64,000 bases of DNA from a gamma proteobacterium symbiont of Ctena orbiculata. GTDB lineage: Bacteria > Pseudomonadota > Gammaproteobacteria > Chromatiales > Chromatiaceae. The translations under genes and the position numbers were made by a program. Of this stretch, positions 41,006 through 50,297 are shown piece by piece. The DNA is taken from NCBI GenBank assembly GCA_003058495.1, contig QBVC01000019.1:62001-126000 (forward strand), in the 5' to 3' direction. Each line of letters starts with the position of its first letter. Within the stretch, counting starts at the first letter, position 1. The notes beneath the pieces are model-generated. The model was given only the letters and a program-made list of their open reading frames with translations, was not told the origin of the DNA and ran no database searches.

Positions 41006-43933
41006 ATGCCGATGCAGAAGGGTCTGATTTCAGCCGTTTTTCTTTTCTCACTCTTTAGCCTATGGCCGCTCTATGCAGACACCCCGGCAGAGGAGGAAGC
41101 GCGTCTGCTTTCGAATGTCCGCCAGCTGACCTTCGAGGGCCGCCGCGCCGGTGAAGGCTATTTCAGTGCCGATGGCGGCAGCATGATCTTCCAATCCGAG
41201 CGCGACCACGCCAACCCCTTTTACCAGATCTACCTGATGGACCTGGAGACAGGGGACGTGGAACAGGTCTCCCCCGGTCACGGCAAGACCACCTGCGCCT
41301 GGATACACCCCTCCCGCGACAAGGTCCTCTACGCCTCCACCCATGAAGATCCCGAGGCCCGAGACAAGATGCAGCAGGAGCTGGATTTCAGGGCATCGGG
41401 CAAACAGCGTCGCTACAGCTGGGACTACGATCCGAACTTCGATATCTACGAACAGGTATTGACATCAGGGGCACGCAAAAACCTGACCCAAACCCCCGGC
41501 TACGATGCGGAGGCGGCCTACTCCCCCGACGGGGGCCAGATTGTCTTCGCCTCCAACAGGCGCGCCTACGCCGGGGAGATGAGCGAGGAGGAGAAGAAGA
41601 TCTTCGAGCACGACAAGTCGTTCATGATGGATCTCTACCTGATGAATGCCGACGGTTCCGGGCTGCGGCGCTTGACCGATTCGCCCGGTTACGACGGCGG
41701 CCCCTTCTTCAGCTTCGACGGCGCCCGGATCACCTGGCGCCGCTTCTCCAGGGATGGCAGCCGGGCCGAGATCTACACCATGGAGCTCGCCAGCGGTGAA
41801 GAGCGGCAGCTCACCCGCATGGGAGTGATGTCCTGGGCGCCCTTCTTTCATCCCAGCGGCGACTATCTGATCTTTGCCTCCAACCGGGAGGGCTTTGCCA
41901 ATTTCGAGCTCTTTCTGGTGGATGCGCAGGGCAAAGGTGAGCCGGTACGGGTCACCACTACCGATGGCTTTGACGGACTCCCGGTATTCTCGCCGGATGG
42001 CGGCCGTCTCTCATGGACATCGAATCGGGGCGCCGGCAAGACCAGTCAGATCTTTCTCGCCGACTGGAACGATAGCGAAGCCCGCCGCCTGCTGGGACTG
42101 GATGACAGGGAGCAAGGAGACGACAGCCTGGCCGCCACAGCCGAGCTGGCAACGACCACCGCCGCCATCAGCAGTCAGGACCTGCGCCAGCATGTCACCC
42201 GGCTCAGCAGCGATGAGATGGAGGGACGACTCACCGGAAGCGGGGGGGAACTGCGGGCAGGCCGCTATATCGCCTCCGTGTTCCGGCGGTTGGGGCTGCA
42301 ACCGGCCGGCGACGATGGCTATTTTCAATCCTTCTCCTTTACCGCCGGGGCAAAACTGGGCGACGGCAACCGGCTCGATCTCAGGGGTCTGAGTCAGCCC
42401 CGATCGCCGATCCTGGAGCAGGACTGGCTCCCGCTGGCCATCAGCCGAAGCGGGCGGATCGATCCTGCGCCCATCGTCTTCGCCGGATACGGCATCGAGG
42501 CCCCGGGACTCGACAAGGTCCCTGACTACGACGCCTACGGTGGCCTGGAGGTAGAGGGCAAGTGGGTCATGCTGTTCCGCTTTCAGCCCGAATCGGTGCC
42601 GCCGGAATGGAGGCGGCATTTGCTCCACTACTCCGATCTGGCCTATAAGGCCTCGGTCGCCAAACGCAGGGGGGCGATAGGATTGATCCTGGTCACCGGA
42701 CCCGGCGCAGCAGCCAAACAACAGTTGATCGAGCTGGAGCTGGAGGCCAAGAGCGCAAGCAGTTCAATCGCGGCAATCTCCATCAGCGACGATCTCGCAT
42801 CGCGTATCCTCGCTGTTGCGGACAAGGAGCTGGCGGCGCTGCAACAGCAGCTCGACAGCGGAGAGCCGGCGCAGGGCTTTGCCATTCCCGGCGTTGAGCT
42901 CTCCGCCGATCTGGTGATTCTCCGTGAAAAAGGTCTGGGCCGGAATGTCATCGCCAGACTGCCCGCCGACCCGCCCTCGGCTAGGGCGCCCGTCATTCTC
43001 GGCGCCCATCTCGACCACCTGGGACGGGGCGAGATCTCGGGCTCCCTCGCGCGCGAGGATGAACGCGGCAGAATCCACCCTGGCGCGGACGACAATGCCT
43101 CAGGGGTGGCCGCCCTGCTTGAGAGCGCCGAATACCTCGCCGATCTGAAAAGGTCAGGCAAACTGGGCAGCAAGCGCGATATCCTTTTTGCCGCCTGGTC
43201 GGGAGAAGAGCTTGGCACCCTCGGCTCGAACCGGTTTGTCGACCAGTTCGCCGGCGGCGACATGCTCCACGACAAGGTGAGCGCCTACCTCAACATGGAC
43301 ATGGTCGGACACCTGCGGGAGAAGCTCTACCTCCAGGGCACGGGATCGAGCAACAGCTGGTCACGCGAGATAGAGCGGCGCAACGTACCTGTAGGTCTTG
43401 CCATCGCCACCAAGGTCGATCCCTATCTGCCGACCGATTCCACCCCTTTCTACATGAAGGGGGTGCCGGTGCTAAACGCCTTCACGGGCGCCCACGAGGA
43501 CTACTCATCTCCCAGGGACCGGGCCGACCAGCTCAACTATCAGGGCATGCAGAAGATCGCCCGCTTGATGGCCGGGATCACCCGCTCCCTGGCGCGATCC
43601 GAAGCGGAACCTGACTATATCGAGGTCACCCGCAAACAGAGCGGGCTCTCGCGCAAGCACCTGCGCGCCTACCTGGGCACCATTCCGGCCTATGGCCAGG
43701 ACGAAGAGACCAAGGGCGTGAAGCTGCAGGGGGCGGTAAAAGGCGGCCCTGCCGAGAAGGCGGGCATTCAAAACGGCGACCTCCTGATTGGGCTTGCCGG
43801 CGTTGAAGTCGAGACAATCCATGATTTCATGAACGCCCTGGGGGGATTAAAGCCCGGTGAGGAGACCGAGATGATCGTCATACGAAGGGGTAAACAGCTG
43901 ACTCTTCGCGTCGTTCCCACCTCAAGAGACTAA
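41006..43933 (+). CDS. exported M28 metallopeptidase with PD40 propeller and PDZ domain
   Basis: A 975-residue protein. After a signal peptide (LISAVFLFSLFSLWPLYA) come TolB-like PD40 repeats (about residues 40-370; e.g. A-A-Y-S-P-D-G-G-Q-I-V-F-A-S-N-R), a spacer, a PA-like insert (IVFAGYGI...), the M28 zinc peptidase (G-A-H-L-D-H-L-G, G-A-D-D-N-A-S-G, W-S-G-E-E-L-G, L-N-M-D-M-V-G, G-A-H-E-D-Y) and a C-terminal PDZ domain (KGGPAEKAGIQNGDLL). All zinc ligands are present, so aminopeptidase activity in the periplasm or outside is likely. ATG 41006 has GGGGAG upstream; the longer frame from 40973 lacks an ATG. Confidence 0.9.
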   Translation: MPMQKGLISAVFLFSLFSLWPLYADTPAEEEARLLSNVRQLTFEGRRAGEGYFSADGGSMIFQSERDHANPFYQIYLMDLETGDVEQVSPGHGKTTCAWIHPSRDKVLYASTHEDPEARDKMQQELDFRASGKQRRYSWDYDPNFDIYEQVLTSGARKNLTQTPGYDAEAAYSPDGGQIVFASNRRAYAGEMSEEEKKIFEHDKSFMMDLYLMNADGSGLRRLTDSPGYDGGPFFSFDGARITWRRFSRDGSRAEIYTMELASGEERQLTRMGVMSWAPFFHPSGDYLIFASNREGFANFELFLVDAQGKGEPVRVTTTDGFDGLPVFSPDGGRLSWTSNRGAGKTSQIFLADWNDSEARRLLGLDDREQGDDSLAATAELATTTAAISSQDLRQHVTRLSSDEMEGRLTGSGGELRAGRYIASVFRRLGLQPAGDDGYFQSFSFTAGAKLGDGNRLDLRGLSQPRSPILEQDWLPLAISRSGRIDPAPIVFAGYGIEAPGLDKVPDYDAYGGLEVEGKWVMLFRFQPESVPPEWRRHLLHYSDLAYKASVAKRRGAIGLILVTGPGAAAKQQLIELELEAKSASSSIAAISISDDLASRILAVADKELAALQQQLDSGEPAQGFAIPGVELSADLVILREKGLGRNVIARLPADPPSARAPVILGAHLDHLGRGEISGSLAREDERGRIHPGADDNASGVAALLESAEYLADLKRSGKLGSKRDILFAAWSGEELGTLGSNRFVDQFAGGDMLHDKVSAYLNMDMVGHLREKLYLQGTGSSNSWSREIERRNVPVGLAIATKVDPYLPTDSTPFYMKGVPVLNAFTGAHEDYSSPRDRADQLNYQGMQKIARLMAGITRSLARSEAEPDYIEVTRKQSGLSRKHLRAYLGTIPAYGQDEETKGVKLQGAVKGGPAEKAGIQNGDLLIGLAGVEVETIHDFMNALGGLKPGEETEMIVIRRGKQLTLRVVPTSRD

Positions 43934-44020
43934 ATTATCCGTAACAAGCCAGATTGTTAAAATGGCTATTCGGTTCATCACCCTATGACCCGAATGGCAC
44001 TCAATCAAAACCAAGGACCA

Positions 44021-44050
44021 TCGTCATCCCGGCATGCGCCGGGATGACGA
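44021..44050. repeat. perfect hairpin, dispersed palindromic repeat type
   Basis: TCGTCATCCCGGC and GCCGGGATGACGA (13-base perfect arms) flank ATGC. CATCCCGG-centred palindromes of this form are common intergenic repeats in bacteria. It lies between convergent genes (M28 peptidase and cytochrome b) and may double as a terminator for both. Confidence 0.6.
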
Positions 44051-44137
44051 GCACACAGAAATTCGTCTTACGCAGGCACCATTCCCGTGTGAACTTACTT
44101 ACCCAACACCACAAAGCAGAACGGCTCGCTTGGTCTA

Positions 44138-44740
44138 TCAGCCTTGCTCGGCATCATGCCCGACTATCATCTCCATCAACTTCTCCTGGGGACTCTCTCC
44201 CGTGGTCAGGGCCAAATAGAGATGGATGGGGATGAAACAGAGAATCGCAAACGCGCCAATGGTGTGAACGACTGCGACCAACCCCAATGGCAGACCCTCC
44301 AGCCCTGCAGAGGGCCAATACTGGTAGAAGAGATAGAGCAGGCCGCTGATCCATATGATCGGTGCGATAACCATGGTCAGGATCAGGTAGGCCATCCTCT
44401 GCAGTGGGTTGTGCTTCTCCGCCCGCTTGCGGTGGAAGGGATGCGGCGCACCGAGAAAGATGCCGACCACGTAGTACCTGACCATGGCCAACATGCTGTC
44501 CGGATCGCTGGGCACATACTGGCGCCACTCGCCGGTGGTCGTATGCCAGAACAGCGCCAGCAGCCATAAACCGATCAATACCCATGCCATGATGGTATGC
44601 AGGTCGATGGCCTGTTCAAAGCCCAACAAGCGGTAGGTGCCATGGATTTCAAATCCCGTTATCAGCATGCCGATGATCAACAGGGCCTGGGACCAGTGCC
44701 AGAAGCGCTCGAAGAGTGAATAGTAGTAGATTTGGCTCAT
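44138..44740 (-). CDS. cytochrome b (b561/FdnI-like) subunit paired with octaheme cytochrome
   Basis: A 200-residue membrane protein with four membrane segments and the heme-ligating histidines expected of a di-heme cytochrome b: R-F-W-H-W-S-Q in the first helix, D-L-H-T-I-M-A in the second, V-V-H-T-I-G-A and I-P-I-H-L-Y in the last. It starts five bases after the octaheme cytochrome gene. It should take electrons from quinol and pass them to the octaheme protein in the periplasm, or the reverse. Confidence 0.88.
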   Translation of the reverse strand: MSQIYYYSLFERFWHWSQALLIIGMLITGFEIHGTYRLLGFEQAIDLHTIMAWVLIGLWLLALFWHTTTGEWRQYVPSDPDSMLAMVRYYVVGIFLGAPHPFHRKRAEKHNPLQRMAYLILTMVIAPIIWISGLLYLFYQYWPSAGLEGLPLGLVAVVHTIGAFAILCFIPIHLYLALTTGESPQEKLMEMIVGHDAEQG

Positions 44741-44744
44741 TGAG

Positions 44745-46346
44745 TTATCTCCGCTTGGCCTTCATGACAATGCGTCCCAGGCCGTGCATGGAGATGCCGC
44801 CCAGGGTGCCCAGGACCGCAAGCCAGCCGATCAGATCGACCCAGTGGTAGCTGTCGCGTCCCGGCATATAAAACCCCGTGAGATTTTCCAGCCGGCCCGC
44901 CTTGGCGTGACAAGCCTCGCAGCCGAGCGCCTCCTCTTTGGGTGCGACCATATGCGCCAGCGGCCAATGATAGCTGGTTTCAATAAAGCCGTAATTCCCG
45001 CTGTAAGGCGCGTTGTTCGCCTCCATGGCGGCCTTGATCGCCCTGTTCCAATCAAAAGAGATCCAGTAGGCATCACTGTCCTTGCCGAATAGATGGGTCG
45101 TCACCAGGGTATTGTTGCCCTTGTCGTAGGGCTGCCTGCCCCGCATCACCTTGAACGGCCATATCCTGGCATTCGGATCATCATAACTCCCCTCGAAGCT
45201 GTTGATGGCCACCACATTGCCGGGATCGATCTTTTCGTCGAGCTGCATATAGCGGATATTGCCCGAATACCAGGCGTATTCGGGCACCAGGTTTTCCCCC
45301 CATTCGAACGAACCTTTTTTGGTCACATAGGTGACATAACCCTGGGCATCCTTGGTCTTGATATGCTTCCCGTCATTGTTCATTCGCCCAGCGGTCGACC
45401 AGTCCCACCAGGTCTTCGTCGGCCTTCCGCCTCTGGCATAGGTGGGAATGTGGCAGGTGGTGCAGGCGACCTTGTTGATATGGTCGTTGAGCTTGTTGTT
45501 CACCGTCACGGGATGGGGCTTGAGGCCGTGGCAGGATTCACAGGTCGAGCGGGTATAGTCGTCACGTCCCGGAACATCAATACCGTGCGTATCCTTGGCT
45601 TGTGTCGTATAGCGACTGCCCGATACATCGTGGCCATCTTTCTGGTGGCAGGTACTGCAGACAAAATCCAATCCGTCCGTCCCCATGTGGATATCGAGGG
45701 CACTGTTCGGGTTGGTCATGCTCGAATCGAGGTCGCCATGTTTGACGCCGTCACCGCCCCCGCCGTAGAAATGGCAGGCGCCACAGGTAGTACGGCTGGT
45801 CTTGCCGACATGCTGGGCGACATGGGTGAGGTCGGGTGCCTTCCATATCTTCTTGCTCTTTGGCGGAAAGGGTTTGTCCACATAGGGCGGATGACCCGCA
45901 CCTGCAGGAAATTTCCTATAGGTACCCGTTGTGTCGTGACAGACAAGGCAATCGACATTCGCCTCGGAAGTGAAGTCGAAGCTGTTGTCTTTCCACCCAT
46001 AACCGATGTGGCAACTGGTGCAACGGGCATAGTTGGTCTCAATGGCGCCGCAGAAATTGTTGACGATAGTCCGCTTGCCCAGCTCTTCGCCGGTATCGGG
46101 ATGAGTGAACTTCCAGTTCCAATGGTTGGTTTTGTGGATCTGCCTGGCCGCCTCCGTATGACACTCCAGGCAGGCCTTGGTCACTTCCGGGCCCGATTGA
46201 AAGGTCCTTTGAAGTGCTTCGAACTTAGTGTGATCGGCCGTTGAACTGATAATCTCCTCAGATGCCTCCATGTTCGCAACAAACAGCAACAGAGAGAAAA
46301 ACCACAACAGTAAGAACGGACGTGTACTGCTTCTTAACGAGCACAT
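44745..46346 (-). CDS. otr: octaheme tetrathionate reductase-type cytochrome c
   Basis: A 533-residue periplasmic cytochrome with eight CxxCH sites (CLECH, CTSCH, CLVCH, CGACH, CSTCH, CESCH, CTTCH, CEACH). Spacing and the FCGAIETNYARCTSCHIGYGW region match the octaheme tetrathionate reductase family, which reduces tetrathionate, nitrite and hydroxylamine in vitro. A single membrane helix near the C-terminus (IGWLAVLGTLGGISMHGLG) anchors it. ATG 46346 follows a GGGGGGG tract. The cytochrome b downstream would be its quinone link. The physiological substrate is uncertain. Confidence 0.92.
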   Translation of the reverse strand: MCSLRSSTRPFLLLWFFSLLLFVANMEASEEIISSTADHTKFEALQRTFQSGPEVTKACLECHTEAARQIHKTNHWNWKFTHPDTGEELGKRTIVNNFCGAIETNYARCTSCHIGYGWKDNSFDFTSEANVDCLVCHDTTGTYRKFPAGAGHPPYVDKPFPPKSKKIWKAPDLTHVAQHVGKTSRTTCGACHFYGGGGDGVKHGDLDSSMTNPNSALDIHMGTDGLDFVCSTCHQKDGHDVSGSRYTTQAKDTHGIDVPGRDDYTRSTCESCHGLKPHPVTVNNKLNDHINKVACTTCHIPTYARGGRPTKTWWDWSTAGRMNNDGKHIKTKDAQGYVTYVTKKGSFEWGENLVPEYAWYSGNIRYMQLDEKIDPGNVVAINSFEGSYDDPNARIWPFKVMRGRQPYDKGNNTLVTTHLFGKDSDAYWISFDWNRAIKAAMEANNAPYSGNYGFIETSYHWPLAHMVAPKEEALGCEACHAKAGRLENLTGFYMPGRDSYHWVDLIGWLAVLGTLGGISMHGLGRIVMKAKRR

Positions 46347-46370
46347 AACGCCCCCCCGAACCAAATTGTA

Positions 46371-46410
46371 AAAGTCGCCTCACATCGGCTGTCGCCGATG
46401 TGAGGACTTT
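46371..46410 (-). terminator. terminator between pentaheme and octaheme cytochrome genes
   Basis: CCTCACATCGGC (46378-46389) pairs perfectly with GCCGATGTGAGG (46394-46405) around TGTC; AAAGT/ACTTT extends the stem beyond a two-base bulge. Read leftward, a CTTTTA stretch follows. It probably separates the two cytochrome transcription units. Confidence 0.65.
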
Positions 46411-46419
46411 GTCGCTTGG

Positions 46420-47715
46420 TTAGAGACTAACCTCGGCAATCGCGATCGACTCTGGAGCGACCAGGTCTTCCGGCAGGTGTTTGAATTTTTCTACGAGTAC
46501 CGGCCAGAGCAGATTGTAGAACAGCTCCCCGCGAACCAACACGGCACCCTTGGCGGGGATGGTGTACGAAAGGATTCGCTCTTCATAGGGCTTGAGCCGC
46601 GAATCGACACCAAGTTGGGTCGCTTTGGGCGGCATCGCCGGATCACCCTTGTCATCGGCCAGCAGGTAGGCGAAATAGGCCTTTGAATCGCTGTTCGCGG
46701 GATGACCTTCGGCGTTTTGCCAAACCACATTACCCGATGCATCATAGGCCGCGAGTTTCAGATAGATATTTCTGAAGGGTGCGCCTGTGGGCAGACTGTG
46801 GGGCTGCATGTTCTTGAGCTTCACGGTGGCATTCAGATTCTCCCCGTTCTTCACTGCATCCAGGGTGAAAACCACACTGCGCTTCAACATGGCGCGATTG
46901 TGGCCACCGCCCATGCCGTGGTCCACCATGCCCCCGGCAACCGGCATGTGACAGGATTGGCAGTTGACGTTGCTCCCCGCATACTCGTTGCCGGTCTGGC
47001 AGAGCGGGACGCCATGGGGATTGTTGCGCTTGTCATGACAACCCATGCAGGCTGCATTCGTCTTCATCAAGCCCGGGTTCCCGACCATCGGCAGTGCCCG
47101 GATCTTCTTGCCGTCCAGTTCAACCTCGCCGTCGGTATGGGGATTGGGTTTAGAGTCATCGTCCGCGCCCGCGCCGCCGAACAGGTCATCGCCTGCGGTT
47201 AATTTTGTCAGCCCCTGATTGAATCCTTGCGGACCCTGCAGCTCGTCTTTCCGCTCATAGGCCTTGAGACCCAGGAGCAATTTGCCATCCTTGCCCGAGG
47301 TGCCCTTGAATTTGGCCAGCGTATGACAGGCAACGCAGTTGACCCCCTCCGAATAGGCGGGTTTGGCATCGAGCTTGGTTGTCTTGTCGACCGCCGCATT
47401 CGGCGCATGGCACTGCAGGCAGATCGGGTATTTGCCGGATGCCTTATGCTTGACCCCCTCTTCCACGGGGCTGCCGACAACCTTCTTGTAGAAGGTGGCA
47501 TGAATCGGGTCCTTCAGTGCGGTGCTCTGGGCATGCATCGATCCCTGCCACTGTTTATAGATCTCTTTATGGCAGTTTTTACAGACTTCCGAGGAGACCT
47601 GGTGGAGCGGCTCGTCAGCGGCGGCCAGGGTGGTGGCGGGTTGTACAAAAAGAATCAATGATGTAAAGAGTAGACTCAGGGTGTGAAATATCCTTGAAGC
47701 GGAGACTGCTTCCAT
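46420..47715 (-). CDS. pentaheme c-type cytochrome
   Basis: A 431-residue exported protein with five CxxCH sites (CKNCH, CLQCH, CVACH, CMGCH, CQSCH), the first four spread over the N-terminal 230 residues in a cytochrome c554/NapC-like pattern (VCKNCHKEIYKQWQGSMHAQS is the classic opening). The C-terminal 170 residues have no heme and look like a beta-sandwich (VKLKNMQPHSLPTGAPFRNI), a domain often found on such cytochromes. It is a likely electron carrier or catalytic partner for the neighbouring cytochromes. Signal peptide ends TTLAA. Confidence 0.88.
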   Translation of the reverse strand: MEAVSASRIFHTLSLLFTSLILFVQPATTLAAADEPLHQVSSEVCKNCHKEIYKQWQGSMHAQSTALKDPIHATFYKKVVGSPVEEGVKHKASGKYPICLQCHAPNAAVDKTTKLDAKPAYSEGVNCVACHTLAKFKGTSGKDGKLLLGLKAYERKDELQGPQGFNQGLTKLTAGDDLFGGAGADDDSKPNPHTDGEVELDGKKIRALPMVGNPGLMKTNAACMGCHDKRNNPHGVPLCQTGNEYAGSNVNCQSCHMPVAGGMVDHGMGGGHNRAMLKRSVVFTLDAVKNGENLNATVKLKNMQPHSLPTGAPFRNIYLKLAAYDASGNVVWQNAEGHPANSDSKAYFAYLLADDKGDPAMPPKATQLGVDSRLKPYEERILSYTIPAKGAVLVRGELFYNLLWPVLVEKFKHLPEDLVAPESIAIAEVSL

Positions 47716-48177
47716 GATTTTCCTCCGAATTTTTGTTGATGGTTGAGAGAGAATCTATGACTTCTTGTTCTTCTCAGTCAGAAATAATACACATATTGAT
47801 GTTGATGCAAAATAAAAAAGCGGAGCGTTATTGACCAAACGCAGAAGATTAATGTCACTGATTGGTAATTACCCGGTATTTTATTGGTAGTTTTGAGCTG
47901 CCGGTTCTATCTGCATTTTTTGCGCTGGATGGCCATGTTGGTGATCAAGTAGCTTGAAATCCATGGCAACGGCGACGCTATCAGCATATCCTGAAATGAT
48001 AATTGTCATGGGAAATAGGCAACATCATGATAGGATTGACCGGCAACCCATGCGAAACAGCATAGGCTGTAGAATAACAAAATAGCTGGACTGTCAAAGA
48101 ACTCCAATCATAACAAGGCCTCAAGCAGTATCTGGCTAGGATGCATGAATTGACACTCCGGCTAAAGGAGATTGTTG
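47716..48177. other. divergent promoter region between pentaheme and HAO-like cytochrome genes
   Basis: This 462-base AT-rich gap must contain promoters for both sides. An imperfect palindrome around TGATAATTGTCA (about 47997-48008) and a weak FNR-like half-site are visible, but neither is strong enough to name. No gene seen. Confidence 0.4.
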
Positions 48178-49626
48178 ATGATGCCATCCTTTTTGAAGCG
48201 CCTTCTGTTTTGCATTCTGGTCTCAATTTACCCGGAGCTGTTTGCCGCCAAGGTCAGCATCGATCCGGGTGAATGGGGAGATCCCCTGGGCGAGGAGTGC
48301 GTCAGCTGCCATGAGAAGAGTTCATCGGGATTGACCAGGCAGTGGCGCAAGAGCGCCCATGCGGAGGCGGGGGTCAACTGCCTGGATTGTCACAAGGCCT
48401 CTGTCGATGACAACGACGCGATCACCCATGAAGGACAGGTTATCGCCACCATCGTCTCCCCCCTGGACTGTTCCCGATGCCACACCGTGGAGTATGAGCA
48501 GCAGAAAGGCTCTGTCCATTCGGAGGCAGTCAGTATCATCGAAAACAGGCTTCCGGCCTTGGCAGGGCATGTGGGTGGGGATGCCATCGTCGCCGCCGGC
48601 TGCGACCAGTGCCACGGCTCCAGGGTGGTGATACGCGGCGATGGCTCTCTCGATCCGCGCAGCTGGCCCAATTCCGGCATAGGGCGCATCAATCCGGACG
48701 GCTCCAAGGGCTCCTGCTCATCCTGTCACGGCAAACATCGCTTTTCCAAGGCCCAGGCCAGGGAACCCAGCGCCTGCGTGCGCTGCCATTCCGGGCCCGA
48801 CTCCCCCGACAAGGCGATCTACGAGGCGTCCAAGCACGGCATGCAGTACGAAGCTCACCGGGATGAGATGGCACTGGACAGCGACAGCTGGGTTGCGGGC
48901 AAGGACTACGTGGCCGCACCCACCTGCGTCACCTGCCACATGGGGGCCGCCGGCAAGCTGAAGGCGAATCATGACGTCGGCATGCGCAACATGTGGAGCC
49001 TGAACACGCCGGTTTCGGAAAAACAGTACCTGGTGGTGTTCGAGGACGGAGAGAAAATGGAACTTCCCGCGTCTCAATCGCCCCCCAAGCGCGGCAGCGA
49101 GATCAACAAGACCGATGGCAGCCTCGGCAAGGTCAAGGCGGTCGCAACGCCGAAGCGCAGACGCCAGGCGATGCAGCTGGTTTGCCTTGAGTGCCACAGC
49201 AAGGCGTTGACGGAGAGCTTCATGGATCAGTTCGACGATGTGGTCAAGCTGTTCAACGAGAAATTCGGCACCCCCGCCAAACAGATCATGCAGGCCCTCT
49301 ATTCCGAGGAGCTGTTGACGCCGGCCCCGTTCGACGAACCGATAGAGTTCACCTATTGGGAGTTGTGGCACGACGAGGGGGCCCGCGCCCGCCATGGTGC
49401 TTCGATGGCCAGCGCCAACCATACCTGGTGGGAGGGGATGTATCTGGTTGGAAGAAACTTCTATTCCCGCTTTCTGCCTCAGGTGAAAGAGGTGGCCGGC
49501 AGTGAGAGGGCCGACACACTGATCCGGAAATACGTGAAATCCAGCGATCACCACCAGTGGTTGGAGCAGCCGCAGAGGTCCAATCCAATCCTCGGCTACG
49601 ACGTCGGAAGACAAGCCGATGAGTAA
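48178..49626 (+). CDS. octaheme HAO-like cytochrome c
   Basis: A 482-residue exported protein with eight CxxCH sites (CVSCH, CLDCH, CSRCH, CDQCH, CSSCH, CVRCH, CVTCH, CLECH), in the arrangement of hydroxylamine oxidoreductase-like enzymes. The conserved C-terminal block reads L-W-H-D-E-G-A-R-A-R-H-G-A-S-M. Where oxidative HAO has the tyrosine that cross-links to heme P460, I see A-N-H-T-W-W-E-G with no Tyr, which points to a reductive type (nitrite or hydroxylamine reduction). ATG 48178 has GGAG seven bases upstream. It overlaps the NapC-type gene by eight bases, so the two are coupled. Confidence 0.85.
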   Translation: MMPSFLKRLLFCILVSIYPELFAAKVSIDPGEWGDPLGEECVSCHEKSSSGLTRQWRKSAHAEAGVNCLDCHKASVDDNDAITHEGQVIATIVSPLDCSRCHTVEYEQQKGSVHSEAVSIIENRLPALAGHVGGDAIVAAGCDQCHGSRVVIRGDGSLDPRSWPNSGIGRINPDGSKGSCSSCHGKHRFSKAQAREPSACVRCHSGPDSPDKAIYEASKHGMQYEAHRDEMALDSDSWVAGKDYVAAPTCVTCHMGAAGKLKANHDVGMRNMWSLNTPVSEKQYLVVFEDGEKMELPASQSPPKRGSEINKTDGSLGKVKAVATPKRRRQAMQLVCLECHSKALTESFMDQFDDVVKLFNEKFGTPAKQIMQALYSEELLTPAPFDEPIEFTYWELWHDEGARARHGASMASANHTWWEGMYLVGRNFYSRFLPQVKEVAGSERADTLIRKYVKSSDHHQWLEQPQRSNPILGYDVGRQADE

Positions 49627-50257
49627 GTGGAAGCTGCCCGACTTCATCACCCGTCAGGTACTCATCGCCCTCGTCATCGGCGGTATCGCCGGGATCGGTT
49701 TCATGCTGTTCCTGATAGAATTCGACGACCTGACCAGCTCTGAGGCGTTCTGCACCACATGTCACTCGATGGAGATCGCGGCCCAGGCCTATCGCCAATC
49801 GACCCACTACAACCCGGTGTCGGGTGTGCGCGCATCCTGCGGGGACTGCCATGTCTCGGAGGGGGTCATCGCCGCAACCTGGGATCATATCCTGGGCGGC
49901 AAGGATCTGCTCACCCAGATCTCGGGAAAGCTCTTCGGACCCGATTATGACGATCCTGTGGTCAATGCCATGCATCTGCCCCAGGCCGCGTTCGAGGCCA
50001 GAAAATGGTTCAAGGCCAAGGATTCAGCCACCTGCAGACGCTGCCATGTCCTGGAGGCGATACAGGGTAAGCGCGCCGACACCAACGCCATCCATCTGGA
50101 GGAGACCGACGGCAAAAGCTGTATCGACTGCCACATCAACCTGGTACACAGAAAGGTACCGGATGAAAAGACCTTCAAGATGGACCGATGGCAACAGATG
50201 GTCGAGGAGGAGTTCGGATTGGAACCGGGAAGCGCGCAGGACTATCTGTCAAAATAG
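49619..50257 (+). CDS. tetraheme NapC/NrfH-family quinol dehydrogenase
   Basis: A 212-residue membrane-anchored cytochrome: one N-terminal helix (VLIALVIGGIAGIGFMLFLI) followed by four heme sites (CTTCH, CGDCH, CRRCH, CIDCH). NapC/NrfH/CymA proteins oxidise menaquinol or ubiquinol and feed periplasmic reductases. The gene overlaps the HAO-like gene, so its partner is clear; this is the arrangement known from epsilonproteobacterial haoA clusters. Supports a quinol-driven reductase. Confidence 0.92.
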   Translation: MSKWKLPDFITRQVLIALVIGGIAGIGFMLFLIEFDDLTSSEAFCTTCHSMEIAAQAYRQSTHYNPVSGVRASCGDCHVSEGVIAATWDHILGGKDLLTQISGKLFGPDYDDPVVNAMHLPQAAFEARKWFKAKDSATCRRCHVLEAIQGKRADTNAIHLEETDGKSCIDCHINLVHRKVPDEKTFKMDRWQQMVEEEFGLEPGSAQDYLSK

Positions 50258-50297
50258 CCAGACAGCACCCATCGCGATGCCGGCCTGTATTCCACTG

